Source: CAYWNA01 sp964459305 (GTDB taxonomy: Bacteria; Planctomycetota; Planctomycetia; Pirellulales; Pirellulaceae). Taken from it: a DNA stretch of 64,000 nucleotides. Of this stretch, positions 41,751 through 51,077 are shown in pieces. Within the stretch, counting starts at the first letter, position 1. Each line of letters opens with the position of its first letter. The position numbers were made by a program, and so were the translations under genes. The notes beneath the pieces are model-generated. The model saw only the letters and a program-made list of their open reading frames with translations, ran no database searches and was not told the DNA's origin. The stretch lies in assembly GCA_964459305.1 (NCBI GenBank), contig CAYWNA010000006.1:73937-137936 (forward strand), read 5' to 3'.

Positions 41751-44726
41751 ATGTTTCGACTGGTTGGATTCTGTTGCGTCGCAATCGTCATCGGCATGAG
41801 CGGAGATGGTCACTCGGCCGACAACCTCGTACCGAATGGCTCGTTTGAACGGGGCGGTTCCGGTGTTGCCCAGCTTCCGGCCGGATGGGAAATCGAGAAG
41901 GGACCACGCGAGTGCTTTCGGCTCACCGGCGACCGCCCGCTGGACGGCCGGCACTGCATCGAGATGATCATCGCAGACGAACCGGCTACCCTCGTGGCCA
42001 CCGAGGTCGTCCCCGTTGAGCCGGAGGCCACCTATCGACTCCGGCACCACTTTCGCATCGACAAGAGCAACCTGCCGGGCGGGCAGGCCGTCTACGTCCG
42101 CGGCCGATACCGGGACGCGGAAGGACGGATCCTCGATTGGCGAAAACACGGCGCGGTCACGCTCAACACGGGCGGCCGCACCCGGCCCTCGTTTGACTGG
42201 CTGTTGCGCGAAGTCGACTTCACGGTCCCCGAGCCGGCCAGGAGCCTTGAGCTCCAAATCGGCCCCGGCCACGGCTGGCAGGGCGTGCTCGCGGTCGATG
42301 GCGTCTCGATCAAGCCGGTTGCGAAGGCTGTCTTCGAGCCACCCGCGGGAACTCGGGCCTTTCAGTTCACGACCGAGGCCGACACCAAACCGGTGGCCGG
42401 CTTCATCGCAGTCGCCCCGAATCGGTCGTTCGACCGTGCGGGCGATTTCGGGTGGCGGCTCCGCCCGGGGCAGGTGCTCGGCCGGGGCCAGTTCGCCGAC
42501 CAGCCCGGGTATCCCACCCGGCTGCAAAGCCATGCTGTCCGCCGAATGACCTTCTCCTGCGGCTTGCCCGACGGGCATTACGTCGCGTCGATGTACATGG
42601 GCGCACTTTGGCGCACAAGCATCGAGACGATGAACCACGTCATTGAGGTGGACCGGCAGCCCGTGGTTAATGACGTCCGCGACCGCGATCGGCTGATGGA
42701 CGAGGAGTATTTCCGCTACGTCCATGCCACGCTTGTCACCCGGGACGACGTCGAGCGCGAGGGTCTGGCCGTCTACGACCGCTACATCCGGCCGCGGTAC
42801 CGGCGGCACGACTTTGAGGTCGAGGTGACCGGCGGGCGCCTCGATCTCGATATCCGGCAAGGCTTCGCCAGCGCGGTTGTGATCACGCCGGCGGCCGCAG
42901 AGAGCGAGCACCGCCAGGCCGTCGACACGTTGGACGGCGCACTGGCCGACGAGTTTGCCTCGACCTGGGCCGAGCGGTTGCCGAGTGAGTGGCTCCGCAG
43001 CACCGCGCGCGGCGACTACCGGCCCACCGACGAAGACCGCGACCGCGGTTACCTCGTCTTCCGCCGCCACTGGATGGAGGCGGTCGAGCACGATTCCCGG
43101 CCCGAACCGGGCGACATCGACACCGACCTGATGCTTCAAGCCACGCCGGGCGAGTACGAGCCGATCACTTTCAGCATCTGGCCGCAAAGAGATTTGCCGT
43201 CCGTCCGTGTGACGGTCGGCGACCTGAAAAGCGATGACGGCTCGGTCCTGCCGGGCGAAGCCGTTCGGGTGTGGTACCTGCAACAGAAGCAAGAACGGCG
43301 GCCCTTACCGGCCACGGCCTATCGCATTCGTGGGACATTTCTCCCGGACTGGGCCGTCCGCGATCTGTTCCGCGACGTCACTCAGCGGTGCTGGCTTAAC
43401 GTGCGCGTTCCCGATGACGCGAAGGCGGGCGTTTATCGGGGCCCAGTCCAGTTTGTGCCCGACGGGGCACCGGCCACGACGCTGAGCCTTTCGGTGCGGG
43501 TGCTGCCGTTTGTGCTGGAGCGGCCGGAGCGAATCCACGTGATGCGCCGCGGGGGCAACCAAGTGCTGGTGCCTTATCCAGTGCGGTATCCGGTGGAGAA
43601 GAACGATGTCCGCAACAAGCAGTTCTACCGCAAGATGGCGTTGGAAGATCTATTTGCCCATGGATTTTCGCCGGAGTTCTCGCTGTGGTGGATCGGCATT
43701 TACGATCGCGACACGGGGAAGATCGCGTGGGACCAGCCGAATTCGATGTCCGGGCCGCCGGAGCAGTTCCTTCAGATCATCAAGGACTCGCCTTTCGGGC
43801 GCAAGGACTGGCTCTGGGCCGATGCCGGGAGCATGATCCACCGGGGGCTGATGGACGCCTTCGGCACTGGAAGCGACACATGGGATGTCGAGGACACGGG
43901 ACGCTGGCTCGAAGGCCTCAGTCGGAAGCTCGCCGACACCGGGTTCACCAGGGTCTACGTGCAGGCGTCGGCCGAAGAGAGCCACTTGCCGCCGAAGGCA
44001 GGCGTGGAGGGATGGAAGGGCTTCCTTCGCTACGTCCGCGAAAACCGCGACCGTTGGCCTAACATCTACACGGCCCACACCTGCAATACCGCCTGGGGTT
44101 ATCCGATCGCGCTGGCCGAGTGCGACCTGGTCGGGCTGGGGATGTTTCACGGTGTGCGCGAAGGCGCCGCAGCCCAGGTCGAAGCGGCCAGGGCCACCGG
44201 CCGGCCTTTTCTCCTCTACGGGTCACGAGGTCGCATGGTGCCTGGCTATTACCTTTGGAAGGCAGGCGCATCGGGCACGTTCCATGAGTTTTACGCCCCT
44301 TATTTCGGCACACTCAACAACGACTGGGACAACGACCTGGGCATGGACAGCAACGCCCGGCAGGTCCTAAATGAAGCCCCCGGCTGGTGTAACGCCGTCT
44401 ACTCACCCACCGGGCGAATGATCGGCTCGTGGTTCTGGGAGGAGGTGCGCGAGGGCGTGGACGACGACGCGTATCTGACGACGCTGGAGAATTGGATCGA
44501 ACGGACGAAGACCCGGCGCGAGCCTGCCGTGGTCGCGGCTCGACGAAAAGCAGAAGCTGCACTGGCTGAGATCGCCGATCGGATTGACCTTGACGTCGAA
44601 CGGACCCTCGGCGGCCGGGGGTTGAGCCTCTACCGACCATTTGCGCCGAAGGACTTCGACGCCCTGCGGTCTAAGGCCGCCACCGCCATCGCCCAATTGA
44701 AAGCGGCGATGGAAGGAGCCAAGTAG
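41751..44726 (+). CDS. Large exported putative glycoside-hydrolase-like protein (DUF4091-like) with N-terminal carbohydrate-binding domain
   Basis: 991 aa from ATG 41751, where the signal peptide starts (MFRLVGFCCVAIVIGMSGDG) with AAAGGG upstream; in-frame ATGs at 41721 and 41733 precede it. Residues about 28-170 form a CBM4/9-like jelly roll (LVPNGSFERGGSGVAQLPAG to GVLAVDGVSIKPV). A second beta domain follows, then an immunoglobulin-like block (YEPITFSIWPQRDLPSVRVT, VPDDAKAGVYRGPVQF). The C-terminal ~400 residues resemble the DUF4091/TIM-barrel type (MALEDLFAHGFSPEFSLWW, FTRVYVQASAEESHL, IGSWFWEEVREGVDDDAY). The Glu pairs in SAEESH and WFWEEV are candidate catalytic acids; this is inference. 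It ends the exported-enzyme region. Confidence 0.7.
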   Translation: MFRLVGFCCVAIVIGMSGDGHSADNLVPNGSFERGGSGVAQLPAGWEIEKGPRECFRLTGDRPLDGRHCIEMIIADEPATLVATEVVPVEPEATYRLRHHFRIDKSNLPGGQAVYVRGRYRDAEGRILDWRKHGAVTLNTGGRTRPSFDWLLREVDFTVPEPARSLELQIGPGHGWQGVLAVDGVSIKPVAKAVFEPPAGTRAFQFTTEADTKPVAGFIAVAPNRSFDRAGDFGWRLRPGQVLGRGQFADQPGYPTRLQSHAVRRMTFSCGLPDGHYVASMYMGALWRTSIETMNHVIEVDRQPVVNDVRDRDRLMDEEYFRYVHATLVTRDDVEREGLAVYDRYIRPRYRRHDFEVEVTGGRLDLDIRQGFASAVVITPAAAESEHRQAVDTLDGALADEFASTWAERLPSEWLRSTARGDYRPTDEDRDRGYLVFRRHWMEAVEHDSRPEPGDIDTDLMLQATPGEYEPITFSIWPQRDLPSVRVTVGDLKSDDGSVLPGEAVRVWYLQQKQERRPLPATAYRIRGTFLPDWAVRDLFRDVTQRCWLNVRVPDDAKAGVYRGPVQFVPDGAPATTLSLSVRVLPFVLERPERIHVMRRGGNQVLVPYPVRYPVEKNDVRNKQFYRKMALEDLFAHGFSPEFSLWWIGIYDRDTGKIAWDQPNSMSGPPEQFLQIIKDSPFGRKDWLWADAGSMIHRGLMDAFGTGSDTWDVEDTGRWLEGLSRKLADTGFTRVYVQASAEESHLPPKAGVEGWKGFLRYVRENRDRWPNIYTAHTCNTAWGYPIALAECDLVGLGMFHGVREGAAAQVEAARATGRPFLLYGSRGRMVPGYYLWKAGASGTFHEFYAPYFGTLNNDWDNDLGMDSNARQVLNEAPGWCNAVYSPTGRMIGSWFWEEVREGVDDDAYLTTLENWIERTKTRREPAVVAARRKAEAALAEIADRIDLDVERTLGGRGLSLYRPFAPKDFDALRSKAATAIAQLKAAMEGAK

Positions 44727-44739
44727 AACACCGACCGTC

Positions 44740-44770
44740 GTCTGGAAACTGTCGGGCGTACACCAGACGG
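44740..44770. terminator. Possible stem-loop between convergent genes
   Basis: CGTCTGG at 44740-44746 pairs with CCAGACG at 44764-44770. It lies in the 45-bp gap between the converging 991-aa gene and the flavodoxin-family gene. There is no U-tract and the loop is long, so the assignment rests mainly on position. Confidence 0.3.
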
Positions 44771-44771
44771 G

Positions 44772-45404
44772 TCAGAGGTCCTTCAGTTTTTCTGCGGCAG
44801 CATCGACCGCGGCTGCGGCCGCGCAATCGTCCTCCCACCTGGTGAACATCTCGCGTGTGACCTTCACTTGCTTTGCCGCTTCGCCGAGCATCTTGTACAT
44901 CCCGCCAATCTCGCACTCCTGGTGACGACCGCACTTGAAGCAGGGCGTAACCTTTGATTCAAATCTGACCGTGTCCAGCACGTTGACATCGAACTTGCCC
45001 AACACCCTGTGGAACTCCTCGACTGCAAAGTCGAGCCTCATCGCGCCGCCGACCACCAACACAAAGGGCTTGCCAGCGATCGGTATGTCCACGTGACGAT
45101 AACCGAAAAACCGCTCGATGAAGGCCCCTACCGTTGCGGTTATCGTGTTGAAGTAGACGGGCGTGCCGATCACCACGGCATCGGCCTCCTTGACCTTCTG
45201 ATAGTACGGCTGCGCATCATCCTCCAGCGTGCAGACCTGCGGCTTGGCACACAATTGAACGCACCCTTTGCACCCGGAGTAGTTCAAATCCGTGAGCTTG
45301 ACGAATTCGACCTCGTGACCGCTCTTGTCGAGAATGGCCTTGACCATACGATCGATGTTTCCCTCACGTCCCACGCTGCCAGCACTGAATCCGATTACCT
45401 TCAT
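44772..45404 (-). CDS. Flavodoxin-family NAD(P)H-dependent oxidoreductase (iron-sulfur flavoprotein type)
   Basis: 210 aa from ATG 45404, which has GGAGG 8 nt upstream; the frame extends to 45458 without a ribosome site. Flavodoxin-like fold: MKVIGFSAGSVGREGNIDRM (phosphate-binding loop), VKEADAVVIGTPVYFNTITA and PFVLVVGGAMRLDFAVEEF. A cysteine cluster CKGCVQLCAKPQVC near residue 45 matches the iron-sulfur flavoprotein/WrbA-like group, and a second CFKCGRHQEC lies near residue 150. It probably transfers electrons between NAD(P)H and quinones or small acceptors in the cytoplasm. It is unrelated in theme to the adjacent exported enzymes. Confidence 0.85.
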   Translation of the reverse strand: MKVIGFSAGSVGREGNIDRMVKAILDKSGHEVEFVKLTDLNYSGCKGCVQLCAKPQVCTLEDDAQPYYQKVKEADAVVIGTPVYFNTITATVGAFIERFFGYRHVDIPIAGKPFVLVVGGAMRLDFAVEEFHRVLGKFDVNVLDTVRFESKVTPCFKCGRHQECEIGGMYKMLGEAAKQVKVTREMFTRWEDDCAAAAAVDAAAEKLKDL

Positions 45405-45473
45405 CAAAAAGTCCTCCCCCCGCGCGTTTGAACTTGAGTGCGACCGGCGATCCGCCATGAGTTTTTGGAAAGA

Positions 45474-45704
45474 TCATTCTCCCAAAGGCCCAGTGGTTTT
45501 CGTCAGTGTGATGGCTTGGTTTACGTCCGTTCGCACGTCAATCGTGATCTGGACATCGTGCGTGTCACTCAGAAAGCTGAGGATGTCCAACATCGGCGTT
45601 TCCACAAATTCGAGGCGGGTCTCTTCGAGCAACGCCTCTTTGGGAGCACGAGCAGAAACGCTCGAAATCAAGAAAACGACAATCGCAAAGGCGAAACAAA
45701 CCAT
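45474..45704 (-). CDS. Short exported protein with a secretin-STN-like segment
   Basis: 76 aa from ATG 45704. Signal core FAFAIVVFLISSVSA is followed by EETRLEFVETPMLDILSFL and SDTHDVQITIDVRTDV. This is the beta-alpha-beta pattern of planctomycete proteins with STN/secretin N-terminal-like domains (usual form: FxETPLxDVxxYLxxxH). Only one such unit is present and the protein ends soon after (TKTTGPLGE). It is either a genuine small periplasmic protein or a truncated relic. It is divergent from the neighbouring sigma factor gene. Confidence 0.5.
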   Translation of the reverse strand: MVCFAFAIVVFLISSVSARAPKEALLEETRLEFVETPMLDILSFLSDTHDVQITIDVRTDVNQAITLTKTTGPLGE

Positions 45705-45831
45705 GAGTCGGTGCTTATTCTCCCCCAGCCGTCCAAGTTGGTGGTGACGTGACGAGCCTTTTTTGCTCAAATTGTCAGATTCTCTGAAAGATCGGCCGGT
45801 GTTTCGGAAGTCAGTAGCGGAAGGGAGTCCC

Positions 45832-46485
45832 ATGCCTGTGCCGCCGGATACTCGCAGCAGCCTGATTGCGCGACTTGCGAATGTCGGAGACGACGATGTA
45901 TGGCGCGAATTCGCGTCGCTCTATGAACCGTTCATTTATCGGCAAGCAAGACGCTATGGCTTGCAGGATGCCGATGCTCGCGAATTGGTCCAGGAAGTGC
46001 TCATCGCCGTGTCCAAAGCGCTGAATCGATTCACGCCGGACAAGAAACGTGGCCGTTTTCGCACGTGGCTGTACGCAGTCGGCCGCAATACCAGCTTTCG
46101 ATATCTGGACCGAATTCGGCCCGCAGATCGCGCCAGCGGCGACTCACGAATTCGAGCAGCCATTGCCGACATCCCGGATCCCCGGAGTATCGAGCCGCGC
46201 GAATTCGACGGCGAACTGAAACGCCACGCGTTCTTGTGGGTCGCCAGGGATGTGCGCGGCGAATTCGAGCCAAAGACCTGGCGAGCGTTCTGGGACACGG
46301 CGGTCGAAAACCATTCGATTCGAAACACGGCCAGTGCGCTGAGAATGTCGGTCGGAGCGGTCTACATCGCGCGAAGTCGCGTGATGGCACGATTGAAAAC
46401 TCGCATCCAAGAAATCACGCTTGATGGGATACCGGATGCTTTGGAGGTCTTGGAATTGACGGCATCCGAGGAGATCACGGCATGA
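45832..46485 (+). CDS. ECF RNA polymerase sigma factor (planctomycete kinase-linked type)
   Basis: 217 aa from ATG 45832, which has GGAAGGGAG upstream; the frame also extends to a TTG at 45763. Region 2: LYEPFIYRQARRYGLQDADA, RELVQEVLIAVSKALNRF and FRTWLYAVGRNTSFRYLDRI. Region 4: AFWDTAVENHSIRNTASALR then MSVGAVYIARSRVMARLK. Its end overlaps the kinase start (ATGA, 46482-46485), so the two are translationally coupled. The family directs RNA polymerase to stress or envelope genes and is presumably controlled by the partner zinc-finger kinase. The second pair in the window (59198-64000) has the same arrangement and a similar region 4. Confidence 0.9.
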   Translation: MPVPPDTRSSLIARLANVGDDDVWREFASLYEPFIYRQARRYGLQDADARELVQEVLIAVSKALNRFTPDKKRGRFRTWLYAVGRNTSFRYLDRIRPADRASGDSRIRAAIADIPDPRSIEPREFDGELKRHAFLWVARDVRGEFEPKTWRAFWDTAVENHSIRNTASALRMSVGAVYIARSRVMARLKTRIQEITLDGIPDALEVLELTASEEITA

Positions 46486-48445
46486 AATGGATCCAACGAA
46501 AGTCGAACCTTGATTGCCAGAATCAGCCATTGGCCGAGTTGATTCGCGACGAGTTGGACGAAAAACAATGCGAGCGGTTGGCAACGCACCTGGACGACTG
46601 TGAGACATGTCAGCAACGGCTGACCGTCCTGGCCGGTGACTCCCGCTGGTGGCTGGATGCCGGCCGCTGGCTCGATCCGGCAATGGGCGATATAGATTCC
46701 AGTGGCGAATCGCTGGAAGGCGATAGCTTCACACATGACGATGTGCCCTATTTCAATGCGGAACAGGAATTGCTGGCCAGCGGTTTCTTGAACGCATCCG
46801 AGAAAGATGGTGTGATTGGCACGCTCGGACGCTATGAAGTGCAGAGTGTAATCGGTGCCGGTGGGACAGGCATTGTCCTCAAAGCGATCGACGTCGAATT
46901 GAATCGCACGGTGGCCATCAACTATCGCCGGCCCTGGCGGCCAGCGGTGCGGCGCGGCGGCGATTTGCACGCGAAGGACAAGCCGTCGCCGCAGTGGCTC
47001 ACGAAAACGTGGTCGCGGTCCATCACGTGGAAGCTGCGGGGCGTCTGCCCTACCTGGTGATGCAATACATCGACGGTGATTCGTTGCAGGATCTGGTAGT
47101 CCGTGACGGCCCGCTGGACGCAACGACCGCGTTGCGAATGACAGCCCAACTCGCCTCCGCACTATCCGCCGCGCACGATCAAGGTCTTGTTCATCGGGAT
47201 GTGAAGCCCGCCAACATACTGGTTGGTGCGGCAGGGCAACGCGTCTGGATTACCGACTTCGGACTCGCCCGTGCGGTGGACGATGCCAGCTTGACGCGAA
47301 CAGGCTTTATCGCCGGTACGCCGCATTACATGTCGCCGGAACAGGCTCGTGGAGAAGCGGTTCGCGCAAGTAGCGACTTATTCGGTTTGGGCAGCGTACT
47401 CTACTTCGTGCTGACAGGCCGGCCGCCGTTTCGTGCTGATCGCACGTTGGCGATCCTCACTCGTATCTGCAACGAACCGCATCGCCCGGTGCGTGAGGTG
47501 AATCCCAACGTCCCGCCCGCAGTCGCCGAATTGGTGGACCGCTTGCTGAGCAAATCCGCGGCGGATCGATTTGCCGACGCGGAAACCGTGCGAACCGGGT
47601 GTTTACACCTTCTCGCGGCTTCCGCCGCGCCGGACGGCGACTTGTGCGAGATCGAATTGGCAGGCAATCCTGTCGCATCCGCGAGTGTGCGTGTGGAGCC
47701 AAATAATCGTCGCGGCCGATTTCGTTACGCGTTCCGAGCCCTGGCGATTCTGTTGCTGTTTGGGCTTAGTGTAGTGGTTGGCTCCTACTTCATGCGTGTC
47801 AGGCAAATAGCGACAGATCGACCACAACAGGTCGATGACGTCGCGATACTCGATGCGGAAGCGTCAGAAGCGATACACGCCAACCGGTCTGTTGCCCTTG
47901 CTGACCCAGTTGCCTTCGCCGGGGATATCGAACCGTCTCGAACGATCGGCAGGGAGCGATTTATGGCCATTCCCGCGACTGCCAATACGGAGACCAATCC
48001 GCAACCAGACACGATATCACCGATGCCCGTCGGGCAGTCGCCCGTTGCGCAATGTGCCAACGAATTGCAGCAGCCGACTTTCGATCCGTACGCCGAGTCG
48101 GCACTATTTCCAGCAGACCCGAGCGCGCCGGAACCCGCCCAATCGAAGCCACCGCAATCGACGGTCCGAGAAGGGATTGTGGAAGGCGAGAGATCTTCCG
48201 TGTGGGCAATCACGCTGAACGAATTGCGGGCATCTTTCGAGCTGTTCGAAACACAAATCGCACAACCGCCGGGAGATGGACTTATGGACGACGATGCGAT
48301 CTCTCCGCCAGTGTCTGATTCGTTCGGTCAAGAATTGCGCAGAATGGAAAATAGCCTACGGATGTTGGAATCCGGACCTATCCGTGCGATTGACCACCGG
48401 CCAAATCTCAAAAACTCACGTTCCCAAACGCAAATTAAGGACTAA
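46482..48445 (+). pseudogene. Zinc-finger Ser/Thr protein kinase with a frameshift in the VAIK motif
   Basis: The first frame (from ATG 46482) encodes an anti-sigma-like zinc motif (His36, Cys40, Cys43 in THLDDCETC), then the glycine loop GAGGTGIVLKA and RTVAI. At about 46921 the kinase sequence moves to another frame: LSPALAASGAARRRFARE, HENVVAVHHVEAAGRLPYLV, VHRDVKPANIL, ITDFGLARAVDDA and GTPHYMSPEQARGEA all continue to TGA-free 48445. Aligned with the intact paralogue (VAVKTLASHL), four bases that should complete the catalytic Lys codon and the next codon are missing. A transmembrane helix (ALAILLLFGLSVVVGSYF) and a Pro-rich exterior follow. It may be a true pseudogene or a sequencing error. 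Confidence 0.82.
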
Positions 48446-48451
48446 CCAATC

Positions 48452-49303
48452 ATGATGACACACTGGCAGAAAAGAACACTGTGGACAACGTGTTTGCTGG
48501 CAACCGCTAGTGCAGGCATTTGCATCGCTCAGCAGGGCTTGCAGCTGCATCCGCTCGGCGATGCGCCAACGTTCGACGCGAATACGCCGCCTCCGCTGAG
48601 CGATGCACCAACGTCGAGCGCGAATACGCCAAATGCACGTTCTAACGCTGAAGCTGTTCTGACTCCCGTCTCCGACGAAGCGAAAACCGTCCAGGTTCGC
48701 TACGTCATCGAACGGCCGGTTGTGGAATCAGTCCGCCAGGGAGGCAAGGTCATCAAGGTAACGCGTTATGTAAAAGAAGTGCAGTCGTCCCAGATGGACT
48801 TAGACACGAACCTCGATGAACTGGACCTGCCACCCGATGGCAAACGCGCGGCCGTGCTGGCGGTTACCGCCGCGCGTCACGAGGGCCTGCTGAACGAGCT
48901 GAAAGAGGCCGAAGGCGACGAGGAAAAGAAGGAGGCCGCCGATGCCTTGAAGACGAATTACACCGAGCATTACGCGATCGAAACATGGTGGCGCGAGCAG
49001 CGCCTTGCCGAATTGGAGGAGCGGCTGAAAGAAATGCGCGAGCAAGTACAGCAACGGCAGGAGGCCCAAGAGAAGTACATCGACGCCGCGATGACCATCG
49101 CCGAGTTATGGGCCCAAGGCATCGCCATCGCACCGCCAAAACCAGGCAGCGCGCCAGAGCACGGTGCAACAGCACTACCGGTCCCTCTCGACACGATTCC
49201 TGCGCCTTCCACTACGACCTGGGCTCCGTCGACCGATACCAAAACTCGACCATCGCTAACGATCTCTCCGCCTGTCAGTCCGCTGCCCGCCCGAACGCCG
49301 TAA
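48452..49303 (+). CDS. Exported coiled-coil protein of unknown function
   Basis: 283 aa; ATG 48452 (or 48455) lies 6 bp after the kinase stop, with AAGGA upstream. Signal peptide LWTTCLLATASAGICIAQQG. A low-complexity repeat follows (LGDAPTFDANTPPPLSDAPT then SSANTP). There is a conserved-looking beta segment (VRYVIERPVVESVRQGGKVI, then KVTRYVKEV) and a long charged helix (about 130-215: EERLKEMREQVQQRQEAQEK) likely to form a coiled coil. The Pro/Thr-rich tail suggests an extracellular or cell-wall location. It is probably the third gene of the sigma-kinase operon, hence a possible output or sensor partner. Confidence 0.6.
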   Translation: MMTHWQKRTLWTTCLLATASAGICIAQQGLQLHPLGDAPTFDANTPPPLSDAPTSSANTPNARSNAEAVLTPVSDEAKTVQVRYVIERPVVESVRQGGKVIKVTRYVKEVQSSQMDLDTNLDELDLPPDGKRAAVLAVTAARHEGLLNELKEAEGDEEKKEAADALKTNYTEHYAIETWWREQRLAELEERLKEMREQVQQRQEAQEKYIDAAMTIAELWAQGIAIAPPKPGSAPEHGATALPVPLDTIPAPSTTTWAPSTDTKTRPSLTISPPVSPLPARTP

Positions 49304-49657
49304 TTGCCATAATCGCCGCGTTCGCTGAAATACAAACGGCAAGATCGTTTGCCACGGCATCGCCAGCACCGAACGCCGGGTAAGTTACCATGACAGTCTG
49401 CGAACAAGTGCGGCGGTTCTGGAAACGCTGGCACGTGCTCGGCGCCGGGTTCGGTTGTGCTCTGTACCATCGGTCGATGTGACCTGCGCCAGTAATCAAA
49501 GTGCGGTTCGATACGCAGGTGGGGGCGACCTCCGCGCGCTAGGGATAGACGTTTCGATACCTCGAAACTGGATTCTTTTGTGGTACGCGTTCACAATATC
49601 CTGGAGCTGAGCATCGTCCTGAAGTGAGAACGCGATAGCGACCCAACTCTCGATGAT
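49304..49657. other. 354-bp intergenic region with a 30-aa relic ORF and a short repeat
   Basis: The only frame of note is ATG 49390 to TGA 49482, encoding MTVCEQVRRFWKRWHVLGAG plus FGCALYHRSM. This looks like the cut-off N terminus of a membrane protein. The 19-mer GTGGGGGCGACCTCCGCGC at 49519-49537 recurs exactly at 51816-51834. No RNA gene or clear terminator was recognised. Confidence 0.45.
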
Positions 49658-50626
49658 TTACTGGCTTCCCTGCATCCGCTCCAGATGCTCAATTTGCTCC
49701 ACGAGCAATTTGTACACCGAGTCGGAAGTGGATTTCCACGTCATGGATGGGTTGGACAAAAAGTCCGGTCTCGCAAAAGCAAGTCTGTTGAAGAAGCGCT
49801 GCCTTTGCAAAAGTCTTTTGGTCTCCTCACTAAGCTCCTCGTATCGTCGGAGAACCATAGCCCTGTCCAAGATATGCTGGATAGTCTTGCTGCAGAAACA
49901 CCCCATGTGATCAGCACGCAGGTTTGGTGAGCGACGCCATTCAGCAGTCACGTGGCAGGTCAGGAATTGTTCGAGTTGTTCTCTAGGTAGGACATCGGTG
50001 ATGCCAAAAGACTCTTGATCGAAATACCACAACGCGGTCTTGGCCCAAGCGAGACTTTCATCTGTTGGGATAGTCTCCCTCGAGTAGAGAGAACGAGAGG
50101 GATCGTCGAGTTCCACGTCCATCCACTGGTTCGTGCGAACTAGTTCGTAGAACTGGCAAGGCAGCGGCGTAGCCTCGGCGACGAAATCTGGTGGCGGCGA
50201 AGAGAGACATCGAACATAGCGACGTAGCATGTCGACAGAAGAACCATACAGTTGGTGGAGATTCAGAAAGACCCAAAAAGTGAGATACGCGAGGGGAACA
50301 TACAATCCGATCATCAGTTCAACGAGTACAAGAACTCTCAGTAGTAGGAGCGCGGCTGGCGAGTACCTTTCGATGTTCCAGATTGTGAAGTCAAGATCGC
50401 CGATAGGCGGGACAAGGCTTAGGGGCAAAGGGACCAGAGTGCAGAACAAAAAGCAAGGCACTCCAAAGATCGCGGTGGCCCAGAAGATGATTCTGTCCTC
50501 TCGATCGCTGGTATCCCTGTGGAGTCGCCTAGCACTGATCCAAAGAAGAACAGCAGGAAGAAAAAGGACAAGGAGGGAGGTGATGGAGATGGCCAGGATC
50601 GACAAAAAAACGTCGTAGCCATTCAT
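49658..50626 (-). CDS. Integral membrane protein of unknown function
   Basis: 322 aa; ATG 50626 with AAGGGA about 9 nt upstream. Three to four hydrophobic helices occupy the first 135 residues (LSILAISITSLLVLFLPAVL, FWATAIFGVPCFLFCTLVPL, LLLRVLVLVELMIGLYVPLA, YLTFWVFLNL). The remaining ~180 residues are soluble and charged (RRYEELSEETKRLLQRQRFF). No family is recognised. Codon use seems less GC-biased than in the flanking exported-enzyme genes, which may indicate a later acquisition. Confidence 0.6.
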   Translation of the reverse strand: MNGYDVFLSILAISITSLLVLFLPAVLLWISARRLHRDTSDREDRIIFWATAIFGVPCFLFCTLVPLPLSLVPPIGDLDFTIWNIERYSPAALLLLRVLVLVELMIGLYVPLAYLTFWVFLNLHQLYGSSVDMLRRYVRCLSSPPPDFVAEATPLPCQFYELVRTNQWMDVELDDPSRSLYSRETIPTDESLAWAKTALWYFDQESFGITDVLPREQLEQFLTCHVTAEWRRSPNLRADHMGCFCSKTIQHILDRAMVLRRYEELSEETKRLLQRQRFFNRLAFARPDFLSNPSMTWKSTSDSVYKLLVEQIEHLERMQGSQ

Positions 50627-50665
50627 GGATAGGTCCCTTTCTCCGAAATTGAAGGACGCTGTTCG

Positions 50666-50884
50666 TCAAATCCGTACGCGCTGGACCTCTTCGACTTTCA
50701 TCTCCGAATCGATGCGGCTGTACATGTTGGTCATGCCAGATGAAGCTTGGGCACTCATGTTGCGGACGTTCTCGACCAAGCCGCCGTTTCGCACGTGCTC
50801 CGTGATCGCCGTGGCCGGGAACGAGTACAGCAGGTCTTGACCGTTACGCCAGCCTTCTTCGCTCGGCGTCTTATCATACTCCAT
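50666..50884 (-). CDS. Hypothetical 72-aa protein or gene remnant
   Basis: From ATG 50884 the frame encodes MEYDKTPSEEGWRNGQDLLY, then TEHVRNGGLVENVRNMSAQA and MTNMYSRIDSEMKVEEVQRV. The upstream end is open to a TTG at 50902. There is no strong ribosome site, signal or recognised domain. It ends 40 bp before the start of the membrane protein on the same strand and could be co-transcribed with it, or be the 3' end of a decayed gene. Confidence 0.3.
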   Translation of the reverse strand: MEYDKTPSEEGWRNGQDLLYSFPATAITEHVRNGGLVENVRNMSAQASSGMTNMYSRIDSEMKVEEVQRVRI

Positions 50885-51077
50885 GCGTTGAGCCGCAGCC
50901 AATATGCTGGAGCCGCTACTGGAGATCGGCGCCGTTCAAGTCGTCGGCGAGTGATTCGGACGCTCTACAGTCGGAATGAGCTGCGGTTGCCGCATGCCAA
51001 AATCGGTCGATTTCCAGTTCGTCCCATCTCGGCCATGCATTTGCTGGGACCTTGCGTCGATCGAGATAGACTCCGGG

